From the NCBI GenBank assembly GCA_965231025.1, contig OZ246407.1:620001-684000 (forward strand): a DNA stretch of 64,000 nt. Direction: 5' to 3'. Every line of letters begins with the position of its first letter. The stretch's first letter is position 1. Positions 52,837-61,353 of this stretch are shown piece by piece. A program made the position numbers and the translations under genes. This DNA is from PALSA-1335 sp965231025 (GTDB lineage: Bacteria; Patescibacteriota; Gracilibacteria; UBA1369). The notes under the pieces were generated by a model. The model searched no databases and was not told the DNA's origin. It saw only the letters and a list, made by a program, of their open reading frames with translations.

Positions 52837-53562
52837 ATGTCCGAACTGCAACCGAGAGTGACGATCTTCGATATTGTGAAAGCCTTCATCAAAAAACATC
52901 AAACCACCATCCTTTTCGGGTTTGATATTATCCTCAACCTGGTGATTATCGCCTCGATGGTTTTTTTGATCAGAACTTTCCTGATATCCCCGTTTCAGGT
53001 GTACGGACCTTCGATGTGCGACACCATGAATAACATCGACAACGTGTGCCAGCACGGTTACGGCGAATACATCATCGTGAACAAGTTCGGATACCAAAGC
53101 TTCCCCGGATGGCAGGTCGGCCTCCCTCAAAGAGGCGACATCGTGGTATTCCACCCTCCGGTCAACAAGGAAGAATTTTTCATCAAGAGAGTGATTGGAC
53201 TGCCGGGAGAAACGGTCAAACTCAAGGACGGCTACGTGTATGTGTTCAATAAAGAACATCCTGAGGGTTTCCAACTGGACGAGCCTTATCTCAACAGCAC
53301 CAACAGCGGGAACACCCACCCGTATTCCGATGGACCGTCCGTTTTTGAGATCCCATCCGATGGATACCTGGTTCTGGGCGACAACCGAACCGCCAGCTCC
53401 GACGCCAGAAGTTGCTTCAAAGAAAGCATTTCAAGCGGAGGCTGCAAGCAGGAGAGTAACTCCCCTTACCTCAGACTCGGTAATTTTGAGGGAAAAGCAT
53501 GGCTGGTGCTCTGGCCGCTGAGCAAAATCGCGGTTTTAAATGACCCAGTCTACAATAACTAG
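52837..53562 (+). CDS. lepB: Signal peptidase I
   Basis: LepB removes signal peptides from exported proteins. The 241-aa protein has one N-terminal membrane helix, the catalytic serine in FQVYGPSMCDT, and the catalytic lysine in EEFFIKRVIGLPGETV. DGYLVLGDNRTASSDARSC is the third conserved box. Two extra cysteine-containing loops near residue 200 (SCFKESISSGGCKQES) are not in the E. coli enzyme and may form a disulphide. Confidence 0.95.
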   Translation: MSELQPRVTIFDIVKAFIKKHQTTILFGFDIILNLVIIASMVFLIRTFLISPFQVYGPSMCDTMNNIDNVCQHGYGEYIIVNKFGYQSFPGWQVGLPQRGDIVVFHPPVNKEEFFIKRVIGLPGETVKLKDGYVYVFNKEHPEGFQLDEPYLNSTNSGNTHPYSDGPSVFEIPSDGYLVLGDNRTASSDARSCFKESISSGGCKQESNSPYLRLGNFEGKAWLVLWPLSKIAVLNDPVYNN

Positions 53563-53601
53563 AATAAAGTTGAGGCCGGATGGTTTGATGACGAATGAGT
53601 G

Positions 53602-53630
53602 TTGACAAAACTCATGTTTTTTGGTATAGT
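53602..53630 (+). promoter_or_regulatory. Consensus promoter, stable-RNA-like
   Basis: TTGACA, exactly 17 nt, TATAGT. It is the closest to consensus of any I saw in the window. The start site (about 53637) coincides with a perfect hairpin. Confidence 0.8.
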
Positions 53631-53636
53631 AACACC

Positions 53637-54047
53637 CTTTCCTGTAATAGGAAAGTTCTGTTGTTCTTTCACCTGTATGGTGGCATTACTGTTGTCCTGC
53701 GCCGCCTTCAGCGTGTTGAACCGTTGTTCATTGACAACAAGCTTATAAAAGCAGGGAGTAACCTGTCATTCCGATACAAAATTGGCCAGAAAGGTACATT
53801 TTACCATGATGGCGCGATCCTGTACGGAAGACAGATACTCTCTCTGCTTTGCTACAAAATTGTACAATTTACCTCTGGGTATTGTACTGAACTGCCGCCA
53901 CCTTTTTTGAAAGTTTCTGAACAAGTTTCTAGGCTTGCGAAGAACCTGACGCAGTTTGGTCCAATGCCCAGAGGTTGTGTCTCCTCTCGGTACTGCGGCC
54001 ACTGGTGGTCGCGTTCGTAAAAGACAGGCGCCTCGTAGGCGCGTTTT
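53637..54047 (+). ncRNA. Candidate ~410-nt structured transcript of unknown identity
   Basis: The predicted RNA begins with a perfect 7-bp hairpin (CTTTCCT, GTAAT, AGGAAAG at 53637-53655). It contains boxA-like TTGTTCTTTCAC and GTTGTTCATTGAC stretches. It ends at a GC hairpin plus TTTT (54028-54047). No ORF inside has a good start. Key RNase P, tmRNA and 16S motifs are absent. It may be an rRNA-type leader that lost its rRNA, a long 5' leader for the GC-rich gene, or an unrelated RNA. Weak evidence. Confidence 0.25.
54028..54047 (+). terminator. Terminator-like hairpin before the GC-rich gene
   Basis: GCGCC, TCGTA, GGCGC, then GTTTT. If active it would separate the strong promoter from the ORF at 54086. 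Confidence 0.45.
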
Positions 54048-54085
54048 CTGACGCGCTTCGGCGCTATCCCACAAGGAGAACTCAC

Positions 54086-54772
54086 ATGGCACGTGCATCT
54101 CTCACCTGTACCGACTGCAACGGCAAGGGTCTCGACGCGCATGGGCACCCCGGGTGCCCTGCTTGCGGCGGCGATTGCTGCGGCGACTGTGCGGGCGCCG
54201 GCGCCCCGGCGCCCGGCTGCACCGTCTGCGGCGCTGTCGCGGCGGCCCCCCGGCCCCGCCCCCGCCCCGCCTCCCCGCCCTCGAGCGGACGCACCAAGGC
54301 CAAGAAGGCGCTCATCGCCCTGGGCGTGCTCGGTGCGCTCGCGGCCCTCGTGTTCGGCGGCTGGAAGCTCATCGGCGGCAAGGGCCCCGACCAGGCCCGC
54401 GCCCCGTTCACGCCCCCGCCGACCTCGTCGGCGAACGTGGACCCGACGAAGCCCTCGCCTCCGGCCTCGGCCACCGCGGTCGCCACGGCCAAGAAGTGCC
54501 CCCCCGGCACCTTGCTCGACACGGAGCGGGACGTCTGCGTGGAGAAGTCCTCCCCGCCCCCGTTCCCCTCGACCATCACGGTCAACGTGCCCTGCCCGTC
54601 GAACTGCCCGCCTGCGCCCCTCGCGTCCGGTTCGGCACCCCCGGCGCCCACGACGACGGCCACGGCGACCACCGCGACGGCCACCGCCCCCAAGCCCCCC
54701 CCCGCGGTCATCCCCGTCTACGTCGACCTGACGAAGATCGGTGACCCTGCCGTCTTTCCCGGCGGCAAGTAG
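54086..54772 (+). CDS. GC-rich foreign gene: zinc-ribbon, membrane helix and Pro/Ala/Thr-rich tail (228 aa)
   Basis: Residues 1-52 carry eleven cysteines in CxxC-type pairs (CTDCNGKG, GCPACGG, GCTVCGAV), resembling DnaJ-type or zinc-ribbon knuckles. Residues about 70-95 are a basic stop plus one membrane helix (KKALIALGVLGALAALVFGG). The rest is P/A/T-rich with one cysteine pair (KKCPPGTLLDTERDVCVEK). Codons end almost always in C or G, quite unlike the neighbours. AAGGAG lies 7 nt before the ATG. The composition resembles high-GC organisms such as myxobacteria or actinobacteria. No function can be assigned. Confidence 0.6.
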   Translation: MARASLTCTDCNGKGLDAHGHPGCPACGGDCCGDCAGAGAPAPGCTVCGAVAAAPRPRPRPASPPSSGRTKAKKALIALGVLGALAALVFGGWKLIGGKGPDQARAPFTPPPTSSANVDPTKPSPPASATAVATAKKCPPGTLLDTERDVCVEKSSPPPFPSTITVNVPCPSNCPPAPLASGSAPPAPTTTATATTATATAPKPPPAVIPVYVDLTKIGDPAVFPGGK

Positions 54773-54951
54773 GGGCAGCAACGACTGGGGCGTGCTGCGG
54801 GCCCCACAAGTTGTACGTCAAGCAAGTAGCAAGGTAGAGACAGGCGTTCATGTCAGTTCCTCCGGCCATCGAAAGATCGGCCCCAGGACAAAGACGGAGC
54901 GCCTGTTTCCCTTACCCATAAAACTGCGTCCCCATAAAAACAAGGGGCTCT

Positions 54952-55329
54952 TTATGATTCCTCCTTTGCCATAAAATAAAACTCGACCAGGGTCACGGCA
55001 CCAATAAAAAGCAGACCGGACCACCAGGTCAAAACACCCAGAAGCTGAAACAGCAAGCAGCCAATGGCTATCAGGGTCAACAAGATTCCCTGACGCAACG
55101 CCACATTAATATGACTGTAAAAAACCTCATTTTTATTCAGCCAGACACGGAAATAGTAACCCGCCACCGTAAAGGTACAGGTTAACGCAAAAAACAGACT
55201 CACGAAAAACAACCCCATCGACAAACCGGTCGATTCAAACGGATCAAGTTTATTCAAAACCACGATCCATGCGATCCAGCTCACAATGCCTGCTCCGGAA
55301 ATGATGGCTAAATAACGGGTATGGGACAT
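54952..55329 (-). CDS. Four-helix membrane protein of unknown function (125 aa)
   Basis: Four hydrophobic helices (GIVSWIAWIVVLN, FFVSLFFALTCTFTVAGYYF, ILLTLIAIGCLLFQLLGVL, LLFIGAVTLVEFYF) with short loops, no recognised family. The ATG at 55329 was preferred to a TTG two codons earlier. It follows the 330-aa membrane protein gene by 29 nt and likely shares its message. Such small helical proteins are frequent in CPR genomes. Confidence 0.65.
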   Translation of the reverse strand: MSHTRYLAIISGAGIVSWIAWIVVLNKLDPFESTGLSMGLFFVSLFFALTCTFTVAGYYFRVWLNKNEVFYSHINVALRQGILLTLIAIGCLLFQLLGVLTWWSGLLFIGAVTLVEFYFMAKEES

Positions 55330-55358
55330 GGGCAAGATGGTAAAACGATACGGTAAAA

Positions 55359-56351
55359 TTATTCCTCCACGGGCTTCTTCGCGTCGACGCGCAAAAAGAA
55401 AAAGTAAATGAACAACAGTACGGCGCCAAGCGCCAAGAACACAAAAGAAATTTTCTGGATTTCACCCGTAAACTGGGAAAAAATCTGCTGGAAATATTTC
55501 ACCAGCACCAGCTCCCCTCCCAAACTTTTCACAACGCCAACATTTTTTGACGCATACATCTGCACCAGCCACACGGGGACCTCACCCAACCCAAGACTCA
55601 TCAAAAAACCCAAAAAACCGCTGAACAAAAAAGCCACACCCTCATAGCGGACGATGGTGGTAAACGGCTTATAAAGGACAAACGCTATCAGGACGATCAA
55701 AACCATCAACGCCCCGATTCCGTAAAACCTCACCTTGTCCGCTGAACTTAAAACAAACGTGAACATCGAACCGCTCTGGTCGCGGGCCAGACTTAAATCA
55801 ACCGTATCCGGCAACGCGTTGAGGACGCCGGTTTCAAACTGCTTGGAAAGAGGACCGGCAACGACTTCATAATTCGTACCGCCCGGAACGCAGGTCGCAA
55901 TCCCCTCCTCCGTAAATTCGGGAAGTTCATTGGACTTACACTGGGGCAAAGCCTGAAAAAGATGGATCGCCAACCGCTGGGAAATTTTCACAAGGCTGCT
56001 ACGGTAAGGCTTAAGATCGAACGTCAACGGATGCTCAGGACGTGCTTTCACCTGCTCCAGGTCATTCGAAAAACCCTTCATACTCACCTTAAAAAGATCC
56101 AAAGGCACGGTTTCCACCACGACCTTACGGATGTCCTCTTCTTTAAAATGTTTTTGAATGACCGGATCCTTGGCATAAATATTATGGGCGACCGCGTTCA
56201 TCAACACCTCATAAGCCGGGGAAACCACCGTCTCACCGTAAAAATTCGGGTCAAGAAAAGTCCGGTTCAGGCCGAAAACAAAAAAGGTCGGCAAAGCCAC
56301 CACCACAAAAAGGAAAATCAAAAACGAAGCAACTATGCGGCGCAGATCCAT
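55359..56351 (-). CDS. Membrane protein with large extracytoplasmic domain (330 aa)
   Basis: An N-terminal helix (IVASFLIFLFVVVALPTFFV) is followed by an extracytoplasmic domain (residues about 35-205) with a cysteine pair (LPQCKSNELPEF, IATCVPGGTN). Three C-terminal helices and a short lysine-rich tail close the protein. The layout is that of a sensor or transport accessory protein, but I do not recognise a family. ATG at 56351 was chosen over a TTG 9 nt upstream. Confidence 0.65.
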   Translation of the reverse strand: MDLRRIVASFLIFLFVVVALPTFFVFGLNRTFLDPNFYGETVVSPAYEVLMNAVAHNIYAKDPVIQKHFKEEDIRKVVVETVPLDLFKVSMKGFSNDLEQVKARPEHPLTFDLKPYRSSLVKISQRLAIHLFQALPQCKSNELPEFTEEGIATCVPGGTNYEVVAGPLSKQFETGVLNALPDTVDLSLARDQSGSMFTFVLSSADKVRFYGIGALMVLIVLIAFVLYKPFTTIVRYEGVAFLFSGFLGFLMSLGLGEVPVWLVQMYASKNVGVVKSLGGELVLVKYFQQIFSQFTGEIQKISFVFLALGAVLLFIYFFFLRVDAKKPVEE

Positions 56352-56394
56352 AATAAGCAAAAAAGCTCACCCATTATAACAGCGAGCCGGTGAA

Positions 56395-57417
56395 CTACAA
56401 AGCCTGTTTTTCGGGTTTTGGCAACTGAAATGACACGATATCGTCGCCCTCAATATGCTGATGCTGAGGGACGATCTTCCAGTGAACTTCGCGGTGCAAA
56501 CGTCCGGGCATGGTAAATCCGGCTGCTTTGCGGTGTCCTCCTCCGCCAAACTGCGCCGCCAACGCCGCCACATCCACGTCATCGCGCTGGGTGCGGAAAG
56601 ATCCTTTGATGTTGCCGCTGGCATCTTCGTTCAACAAAACGGTGAACTTGGAACCCGGAACGGAGTTCAAAAAATCAACAACACCGGAAATTTCATCCGG
56701 CCCGGCCCCGCATTCCGAAAAATCTTTCCAGGTCACCACGGAAACCGTGACCCCTTCCTCATTCACGTGGGCGTTCTCAAGAACCCTTCCCCAAAGTTTA
56801 AGCGTAGAAACGGGGGTCGTCCGGAAAAGTTTTTTTGCAACGGTGTTAATTTTTCCCCCCTTCTCCATGAGCTTACCGGCAACCTCAAACACCTCGATCG
56901 TGGTGTTCGAGTGCATCAGACTCCCTGTGTCATTATAAATGCCGCACAAAAGCGCGGTGGCTATCGCGGGAGTGACATGAATACCCCAAAAATCAAAAAT
57001 ACGGGAAAGCAGAACGGTGGCGGAAGGACATCCGGCATCCACGATATTCACCGTCCCAAAATTATCGTTCGAAGCGTGATGATCGATATTGATGACCGGG
57101 ACGTCACCCTTAAAAATATCGGGATACACTTCATGATACCGGGTCATATATGAAGCCCCCGCGTCAGAAACGATGATCAGATCGTAGTCCCTGAAGTTAA
57201 AATCCCGAATAACCTTGTTCATGTCCGTCAAAAAGCTGAACCGTTCGGGAACTTCATCTATACAGGCCATATCCACCTTCTTTCCCCACTGCTGCAAACC
57301 AAGATACAGCGCACAGGAGGCTCCAAGGGTATCGCCGTCCGGACGCTTATGGGAAATCGACAGGATTTTTTGCGCCTTGTCGATAAGTCTTTTGGCTTGT
57401 AGATACTTTTCTTGCAT
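56395..57417 (-). CDS. DHH-family phosphoesterase (NrnA-like nanoRNase/pAp phosphatase)
   Basis: The 340-aa protein has the DHH-DHHA1 layout. The metal motifs are SHKRPDGDTLGASCALYLG, IVSDAGAS and NIDHHASNDNFG. The C-terminal DHHA1 box is AAQFGGGGHRKAAGFTMPG, the substrate-binding glycine loop. Closest known roles are degrading 2-5-mer RNA and pAp. The ATG at 57417 fits the domain; the 31 upstream codons do not look coding. It is divergent from fmt. Confidence 0.9.
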   Translation of the reverse strand: MQEKYLQAKRLIDKAQKILSISHKRPDGDTLGASCALYLGLQQWGKKVDMACIDEVPERFSFLTDMNKVIRDFNFRDYDLIIVSDAGASYMTRYHEVYPDIFKGDVPVINIDHHASNDNFGTVNIVDAGCPSATVLLSRIFDFWGIHVTPAIATALLCGIYNDTGSLMHSNTTIEVFEVAGKLMEKGGKINTVAKKLFRTTPVSTLKLWGRVLENAHVNEEGVTVSVVTWKDFSECGAGPDEISGVVDFLNSVPGSKFTVLLNEDASGNIKGSFRTQRDDVDVAALAAQFGGGGHRKAAGFTMPGRLHREVHWKIVPQHQHIEGDDIVSFQLPKPEKQAL

Positions 57418-57530
57418 CGGGGATATATAACTCAATGAGTCCGCAATAGTAGCCGATGTTTTTTCTCTTGGCAAGGTATTCTTAACGGAAAAACCATGGT
57501 ATTCTGGCACAAGACATTACTTTCATCGCC

Positions 57531-58487
57531 ATGAGCAATAAAATCAAAATTATCTTTATGGGGACGCCGGATTTCGCCCTCCCCTCCTTATTATCGTTGA
57601 TCCAAGACGAAGATTTCGAGGTCATGGCGGTCGTCACCCAGGAAGACAAGAAAGTCGGCCGCAAACAGGAAATCATCCCTCCTGCGGTGAAACAGCTCGC
57701 TCTCAAAAACAACATCCCCGTATTCCAACCCGAAAAAATCAAAGGGAACGCGGAGTTTATCAATCTGGTTAAAGAACTCAGACCCGACATTTTTGTCGTC
57801 GTCGCCTATGGACAGATTCTGCCGGGCTCACTGCTCGAAATTCCAAAATATGGCGCGGTAAACGTCCACGCGTCACTGCTTCCAAAATACCGCGGAGCAT
57901 CCCCCATAGAAGCTTCGCTCTTGAACGGAGACAAAGAGACGGGGGTCACTATCATGAACATGACCCCGAAACTTGATGCGGGCGACATTCTGGATATCGC
58001 AAAACTACCCATTGAACCCACGGACAACGCCGAGACACTCACGGTTAAACTCAGCATTCTGGGCGGAAAGATTCTGCCGTACATCCTGAAAGACCTGGCC
58101 GAAAACGCCACACACCCGATTCCACAAGACGAAGGCAAAGCCACATTCTGCCACAAAATTCAAAAAAATGACGGGATCATAGACCTTCATTCGCTCACAG
58201 CTCAAGAAATTCTCAACCGCGCCCGGGCATACACCCCATGGCCTTCAACATTCCTCATCATCGACGGCAAAAGACTCAAACTCGTCGAAATCGAAATTGA
58301 CACGGATTCAAAACTCAAGCCGGGTGAGGTACAAGAGATCGGCAAAGCGGCCGTCGCCATCGGAACTAAACTCGGGGCCATCATCCCCGTCAAAGTTCAG
58401 CTGGAAGGAAAAAAGACCATGACCATTCAGGAGTTTCTGTTGGGCAACAGGTCGCTGCTCAGCAAACTGCTGACAAAGCCAAAATAA
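57531..58487 (+). CDS. fmt: Methionyl-tRNA formyltransferase
   Basis: Fmt formylates initiator Met-tRNA. The 318-aa protein has IIFMGTPDFALPSLLSLI at the start, NVHASLLPKYRGASPIEASL with the catalytic Asn-His-Ser, and TGVTIMNMTPKLDAGDILD. The C-terminal OB-like domain is shown by NRARAYTPWPSTFLII. Its last 61 nt overlap the convergent O-antigen-ligase-like gene. Confidence 0.96.
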   Translation: MSNKIKIIFMGTPDFALPSLLSLIQDEDFEVMAVVTQEDKKVGRKQEIIPPAVKQLALKNNIPVFQPEKIKGNAEFINLVKELRPDIFVVVAYGQILPGSLLEIPKYGAVNVHASLLPKYRGASPIEASLLNGDKETGVTIMNMTPKLDAGDILDIAKLPIEPTDNAETLTVKLSILGGKILPYILKDLAENATHPIPQDEGKATFCHKIQKNDGIIDLHSLTAQEILNRARAYTPWPSTFLIIDGKRLKLVEIEIDTDSKLKPGEVQEIGKAAVAIGTKLGAIIPVKVQLEGKKTMTIQEFLLGNRSLLSKLLTKPK

Positions 58488-59797
58488 ATGAACAACATGA
58501 CCTGCCCCTGGTAAATAGTGACAAAATAGTGATCAAAAAAACCGATCACCCCGATCCCCACCAACATGGAAAGAAGCAACGCGACGGCAAAACGGTTGTC
58601 ATCGGTTTTCTGCTTTCTCAAGAGGCGCAACAGCCGGTAAAACACGTAAACAAAGAGTGAAACAAAAAGAAGCCCTCCGGCAATTCCCACCTCATCCGCG
58701 ATCAGGAGAAATATATTATGCACCGGCTGAAAGAGCCACGGCTGGAGTTTTGTTGAGGTATAATCCTGCATGTGGAGCGTAAAAGCCCCAAGTCCGACAC
58801 CCAGCGGCTGGTCAAAAAGCATGTCGCGGCCTATTTTCAAATACAACGTCCTTTCCTGGGTGGAACCCGCATCGTCAAAAAGAAATCTTTTCAAGACAAC
58901 GTCCTCCAGCCTGAAAATGACGACAAAGAACAACAGCAGACTGAGCGCAAGAACAATATACCTGATCACAATTTTGCTGTTCTGGACAGAAATGTAGAGG
59001 AGAAAGGCGGCAACGAGGGCAAAAAACGCGCTCCGGGAAAAGGAAAATAGGAGCCCGAGCGAAAGCAGGCACAGGACTCCGGCAACAAACCACCGGTATT
59101 TTTTGGCGAGGGCCACCGTGTACAGAATCCCCATAAACATGAGTCCTCCAAGAACGTTCGCGTGAGGCATGGTACCAAAGGCCCTCAGGATTTTTTGCGG
59201 TCCCAGGTCAATCTTCGCCACCCCAAGAGTTGAAGCATTCACAGAGGCTTCACCCAAAAATGATAATCCCACGGACCCCTGAAGAATATACTGATAAAGC
59301 GCCACAAAGGCCTGGAAACAAAGCCCGAACAACAGCAACAACACCATATGCTGCTGCCGCAGAACCCTGTTGACCACCATCAAATAGAGCAGAAACAGTT
59401 CAACAAAGCGGAAAGCAATAAAAAAATGCAGTTCCGCCGCATTCACAAAAAAGGCGTTGCCGACCATAATCAACAACACGGCAAGCAGGAGAAAAGAGAG
59501 CATTTCATCCCCAAGACGAAACTGCCGCTCCTCTTCCCTTCTCCACAAACTCAACGCCCAGGCCAAAAATGAAAGAAAAAAACAAACATCGCTGAAATAC
59601 AGAAAAAAAGACGTATAAAAATCAAATCCGCCGGTTTGATAAACGGGAACTCCATACAGAAGAGAGCGGACCTGAAACGGAAACGTCAGCAAAAAGAAAA
59701 CAAAAAGACACCTGCTGACCTTGAGAAACGTAAGCGTGTTCCAAAACTGCACTCCCCATGCCAGCGCCGTTCGAGCGTGATTCCAGAAAATCGTCAT
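58427..59797 (-). CDS. O-antigen-ligase/Wzy-like polytopic membrane protein (456 aa)
   Basis: About twelve hydrophobic helices and the Wzy_C signature: LGLLFSFSRSAFFALVAAFL and, after the large external loop, QPVHNIFLLIADEVGIAGGL. These proteins join sugar chains to lipid or polymerise repeat units on the outside face. Which sugar chain is unknown, but polysaccharide genes are common in this window. The ATG at 59797 was preferred over a TTG two codons earlier. The tail overlaps fmt by 61 nt on the opposite strand. Confidence 0.85.
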   Translation of the reverse strand: MTIFWNHARTALAWGVQFWNTLTFLKVSRCLFVFFLLTFPFQVRSLLYGVPVYQTGGFDFYTSFFLYFSDVCFFLSFLAWALSLWRREEERQFRLGDEMLSFLLLAVLLIMVGNAFFVNAAELHFFIAFRFVELFLLYLMVVNRVLRQQHMVLLLLFGLCFQAFVALYQYILQGSVGLSFLGEASVNASTLGVAKIDLGPQKILRAFGTMPHANVLGGLMFMGILYTVALAKKYRWFVAGVLCLLSLGLLFSFSRSAFFALVAAFLLYISVQNSKIVIRYIVLALSLLLFFVVIFRLEDVVLKRFLFDDAGSTQERTLYLKIGRDMLFDQPLGVGLGAFTLHMQDYTSTKLQPWLFQPVHNIFLLIADEVGIAGGLLFVSLFVYVFYRLLRLLRKQKTDDNRFAVALLLSMLVGIGVIGFFDHYFVTIYQGQVMLFIYFGFVSSLLSSDLLPNRNS

Positions 59798-59812
59798 GGT
59801 CAATACGTGACG

Positions 59813-61285
59813 TTATTTTGTCCCCTGCTGAGTCGTTTTGGCTTTATCAGCCGTCCCCGTGGCTGCTTTTGGAGGCGCCGGAACCATGCCCGCAGACGGT
59901 AAAAGCGCATCAATGGCCGCACCCGCGGTTCTCATGGCATTTTCGGGGGTCGTGGTCGCCAGAACACTGGTGATGGCCTGAACGAAGATCTGAGAATACC
60001 GGTCGTAATCGTAGACGGGAATGCTTTCGGCATAACCCGTCTGCTCGGCAAACACGCCATAAATGGGATCCTTCTTCTGGTCCTCTATCATGTCACGGCG
60101 GCTGGTCGGTTTATGGGTTTTACTGTTGTAATACTGCAGGTTCTCCTTCGAGCTCAAAAAATTCAGGAAATCCCACGCCTCGGCCGGGTGCTGGGAAGTT
60201 CTCGCCACGGTCGCAGCATAATAGTTTGCGTAGGCAACGCGTTTCTCCGTCGAAGTCGCCGGATCGCTGACCTGCGGAACCACACTGATGCGGATATCCG
60301 CGGGATCAATGGTCTGAACCCCCTTCTCCTTTAAATCCTTGATCTCTGATTTGATCTGTTCATACAGATAGGAATATCCCAAAACCATGACGACCTTGCC
60401 CTTTGCAAAGGTCTCCATTTCCTTCACCGGAGAATCTGCGGACGCCAGATAGTCGTTCCAGGAATAGTTTTTGTTCGACGGCAAAGCAAAACTGGTATAC
60501 AGGCGCAAAGCCTCGCTCGCCGGATTCATCAGGAGCCCGGACCCAGTGGTGGTCTGCTGGTTATTGAAGGCGGTTTCCGACAAAGTCTCGTTGTAGAAAC
60601 GGATTTTATGCTGGAGGAAAAGCATGTACAAAATATCCACGGCCCTTGCGATGTTATCCGCGCGTCCCATGGCGATACCCGCCACTTCGAAACGCTCAAA
60701 GCTGTTATCGGTTTTGGAAAGCTTAAAGACGTCATCCTTAATGCCCTCCCATGTGGAAGCCGGGCGACCCTGGGCTGGAATCTTGTCCTCGTAAGAGGCT
60801 TTATTGTAATAAAGGGCGAGAGTATCAACAAAAAGAGGAACCCCGTACACCTTTTTCTGGTTGTCCGACGGATCGGTCAGTACCAGATCGTCATTGGCCA
60901 CGCTCACAAAAATCTGCTCGAACTGCTGCGGAGTAAGCTTGCTGGTGGGCAACGGAGAAATCTTTTTCACGTTCCGCAAAAACCAGTAGTTGGGCGCCGA
61001 GAAGATATCCGGACCCTGTCCCTCGGCAAGCTCATTGACGATCAGGTTCATGTACTCCACCGGATCGGTGAACTTCCGGTACTTAATGGTCACGTTGGGG
61101 TGCTTTGAGGCGTACTGCTGCAGAAGAGGCTGAAATATGTCCTCATCATCAAAAAGGCTGTAAAAAACCAGATCGACCTTATTCACTTTCTGAACGACCT
61201 GCTGTTCCTTCTTCACACATCCCGTCAACAACCCAAAAGTTAACGTCACCACGAGCCCTAAAGCCACCAAACGATGAATACGCAT
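59813..61285 (-). CDS. Extracellular solute-binding lipoprotein of ABC-importer type (490 aa)
   Basis: The N-terminus is a lipoprotein signal (LVALGLVVTLTFGLLTGC, lipobox LLTGC). A type-II periplasmic-binding-like domain follows: VDLVFYSLFDDEDIFQPLL, LAEGQGPDIFSAPNYW, YGVPLFVDTLALYYNK. It has a later FAKGKVVMVLGYSYLYEQ and ends in an A/P/T-rich tail. This is the sugar-binding family (SBP_bac_1). No permease or ATPase gene adjoins it, so it is an orphan here. It lies 15 nt upstream of the O-ligase-like gene and both may be expressed together. Confidence 0.88.
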   Translation of the reverse strand: MRIHRLVALGLVVTLTFGLLTGCVKKEQQVVQKVNKVDLVFYSLFDDEDIFQPLLQQYASKHPNVTIKYRKFTDPVEYMNLIVNELAEGQGPDIFSAPNYWFLRNVKKISPLPTSKLTPQQFEQIFVSVANDDLVLTDPSDNQKKVYGVPLFVDTLALYYNKASYEDKIPAQGRPASTWEGIKDDVFKLSKTDNSFERFEVAGIAMGRADNIARAVDILYMLFLQHKIRFYNETLSETAFNNQQTTTGSGLLMNPASEALRLYTSFALPSNKNYSWNDYLASADSPVKEMETFAKGKVVMVLGYSYLYEQIKSEIKDLKEKGVQTIDPADIRISVVPQVSDPATSTEKRVAYANYYAATVARTSQHPAEAWDFLNFLSSKENLQYYNSKTHKPTSRRDMIEDQKKDPIYGVFAEQTGYAESIPVYDYDRYSQIFVQAITSVLATTTPENAMRTAGAAIDALLPSAGMVPAPPKAATGTADKAKTTQQGTK

Positions 61286-61353
61286 AAAATTGAGGACAAA
61301 AATACTTCTTACATTATAAAAAATTTTTGCCTGAAACGAAAGCTATTATCTGT

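Larger units (their letters stand above)
53563..54951. other. GC-rich island II between lepB and a membrane-protein gene
   Basis: The 1.39-kb interval changes composition in steps: host-like to about 53990, strongly GC-rich to about 54900, then host-like. It contains the strong promoter, the putative leader RNA, the GC-rich gene and about 180 nt of tail. I found no transposase, integrase or flanking direct repeats. Horizontal acquisition and assembly chimera are both possible. Confidence 0.55.

Noticed and set aside
53595..54020. 141-aa plus-strand ORF starting inside the strong promoter
   Set aside because: Its start lies upstream of the predicted transcription start and overlaps the -35 and -10 elements; the translation has no domain-like pattern and no ribosome-binding site.
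53637..54047. RNase P RNA or tmRNA in the leader of island II
   Set aside because: AGGAAAGTTC near the 5' end looks slightly like the RNase P GAGGAAAGTCC core, but the 3' pairing partner and the tmRNA-specific T-arm and tag reading frame are absent.
53852..54781. Long open frames on the opposite strand and other frames of the GC-rich gene
   Set aside because: High-GC DNA keeps many frames open. Only the frame at 54086 has a Shine-Dalgarno site, a cysteine-knuckle pattern and a plausible membrane helix.
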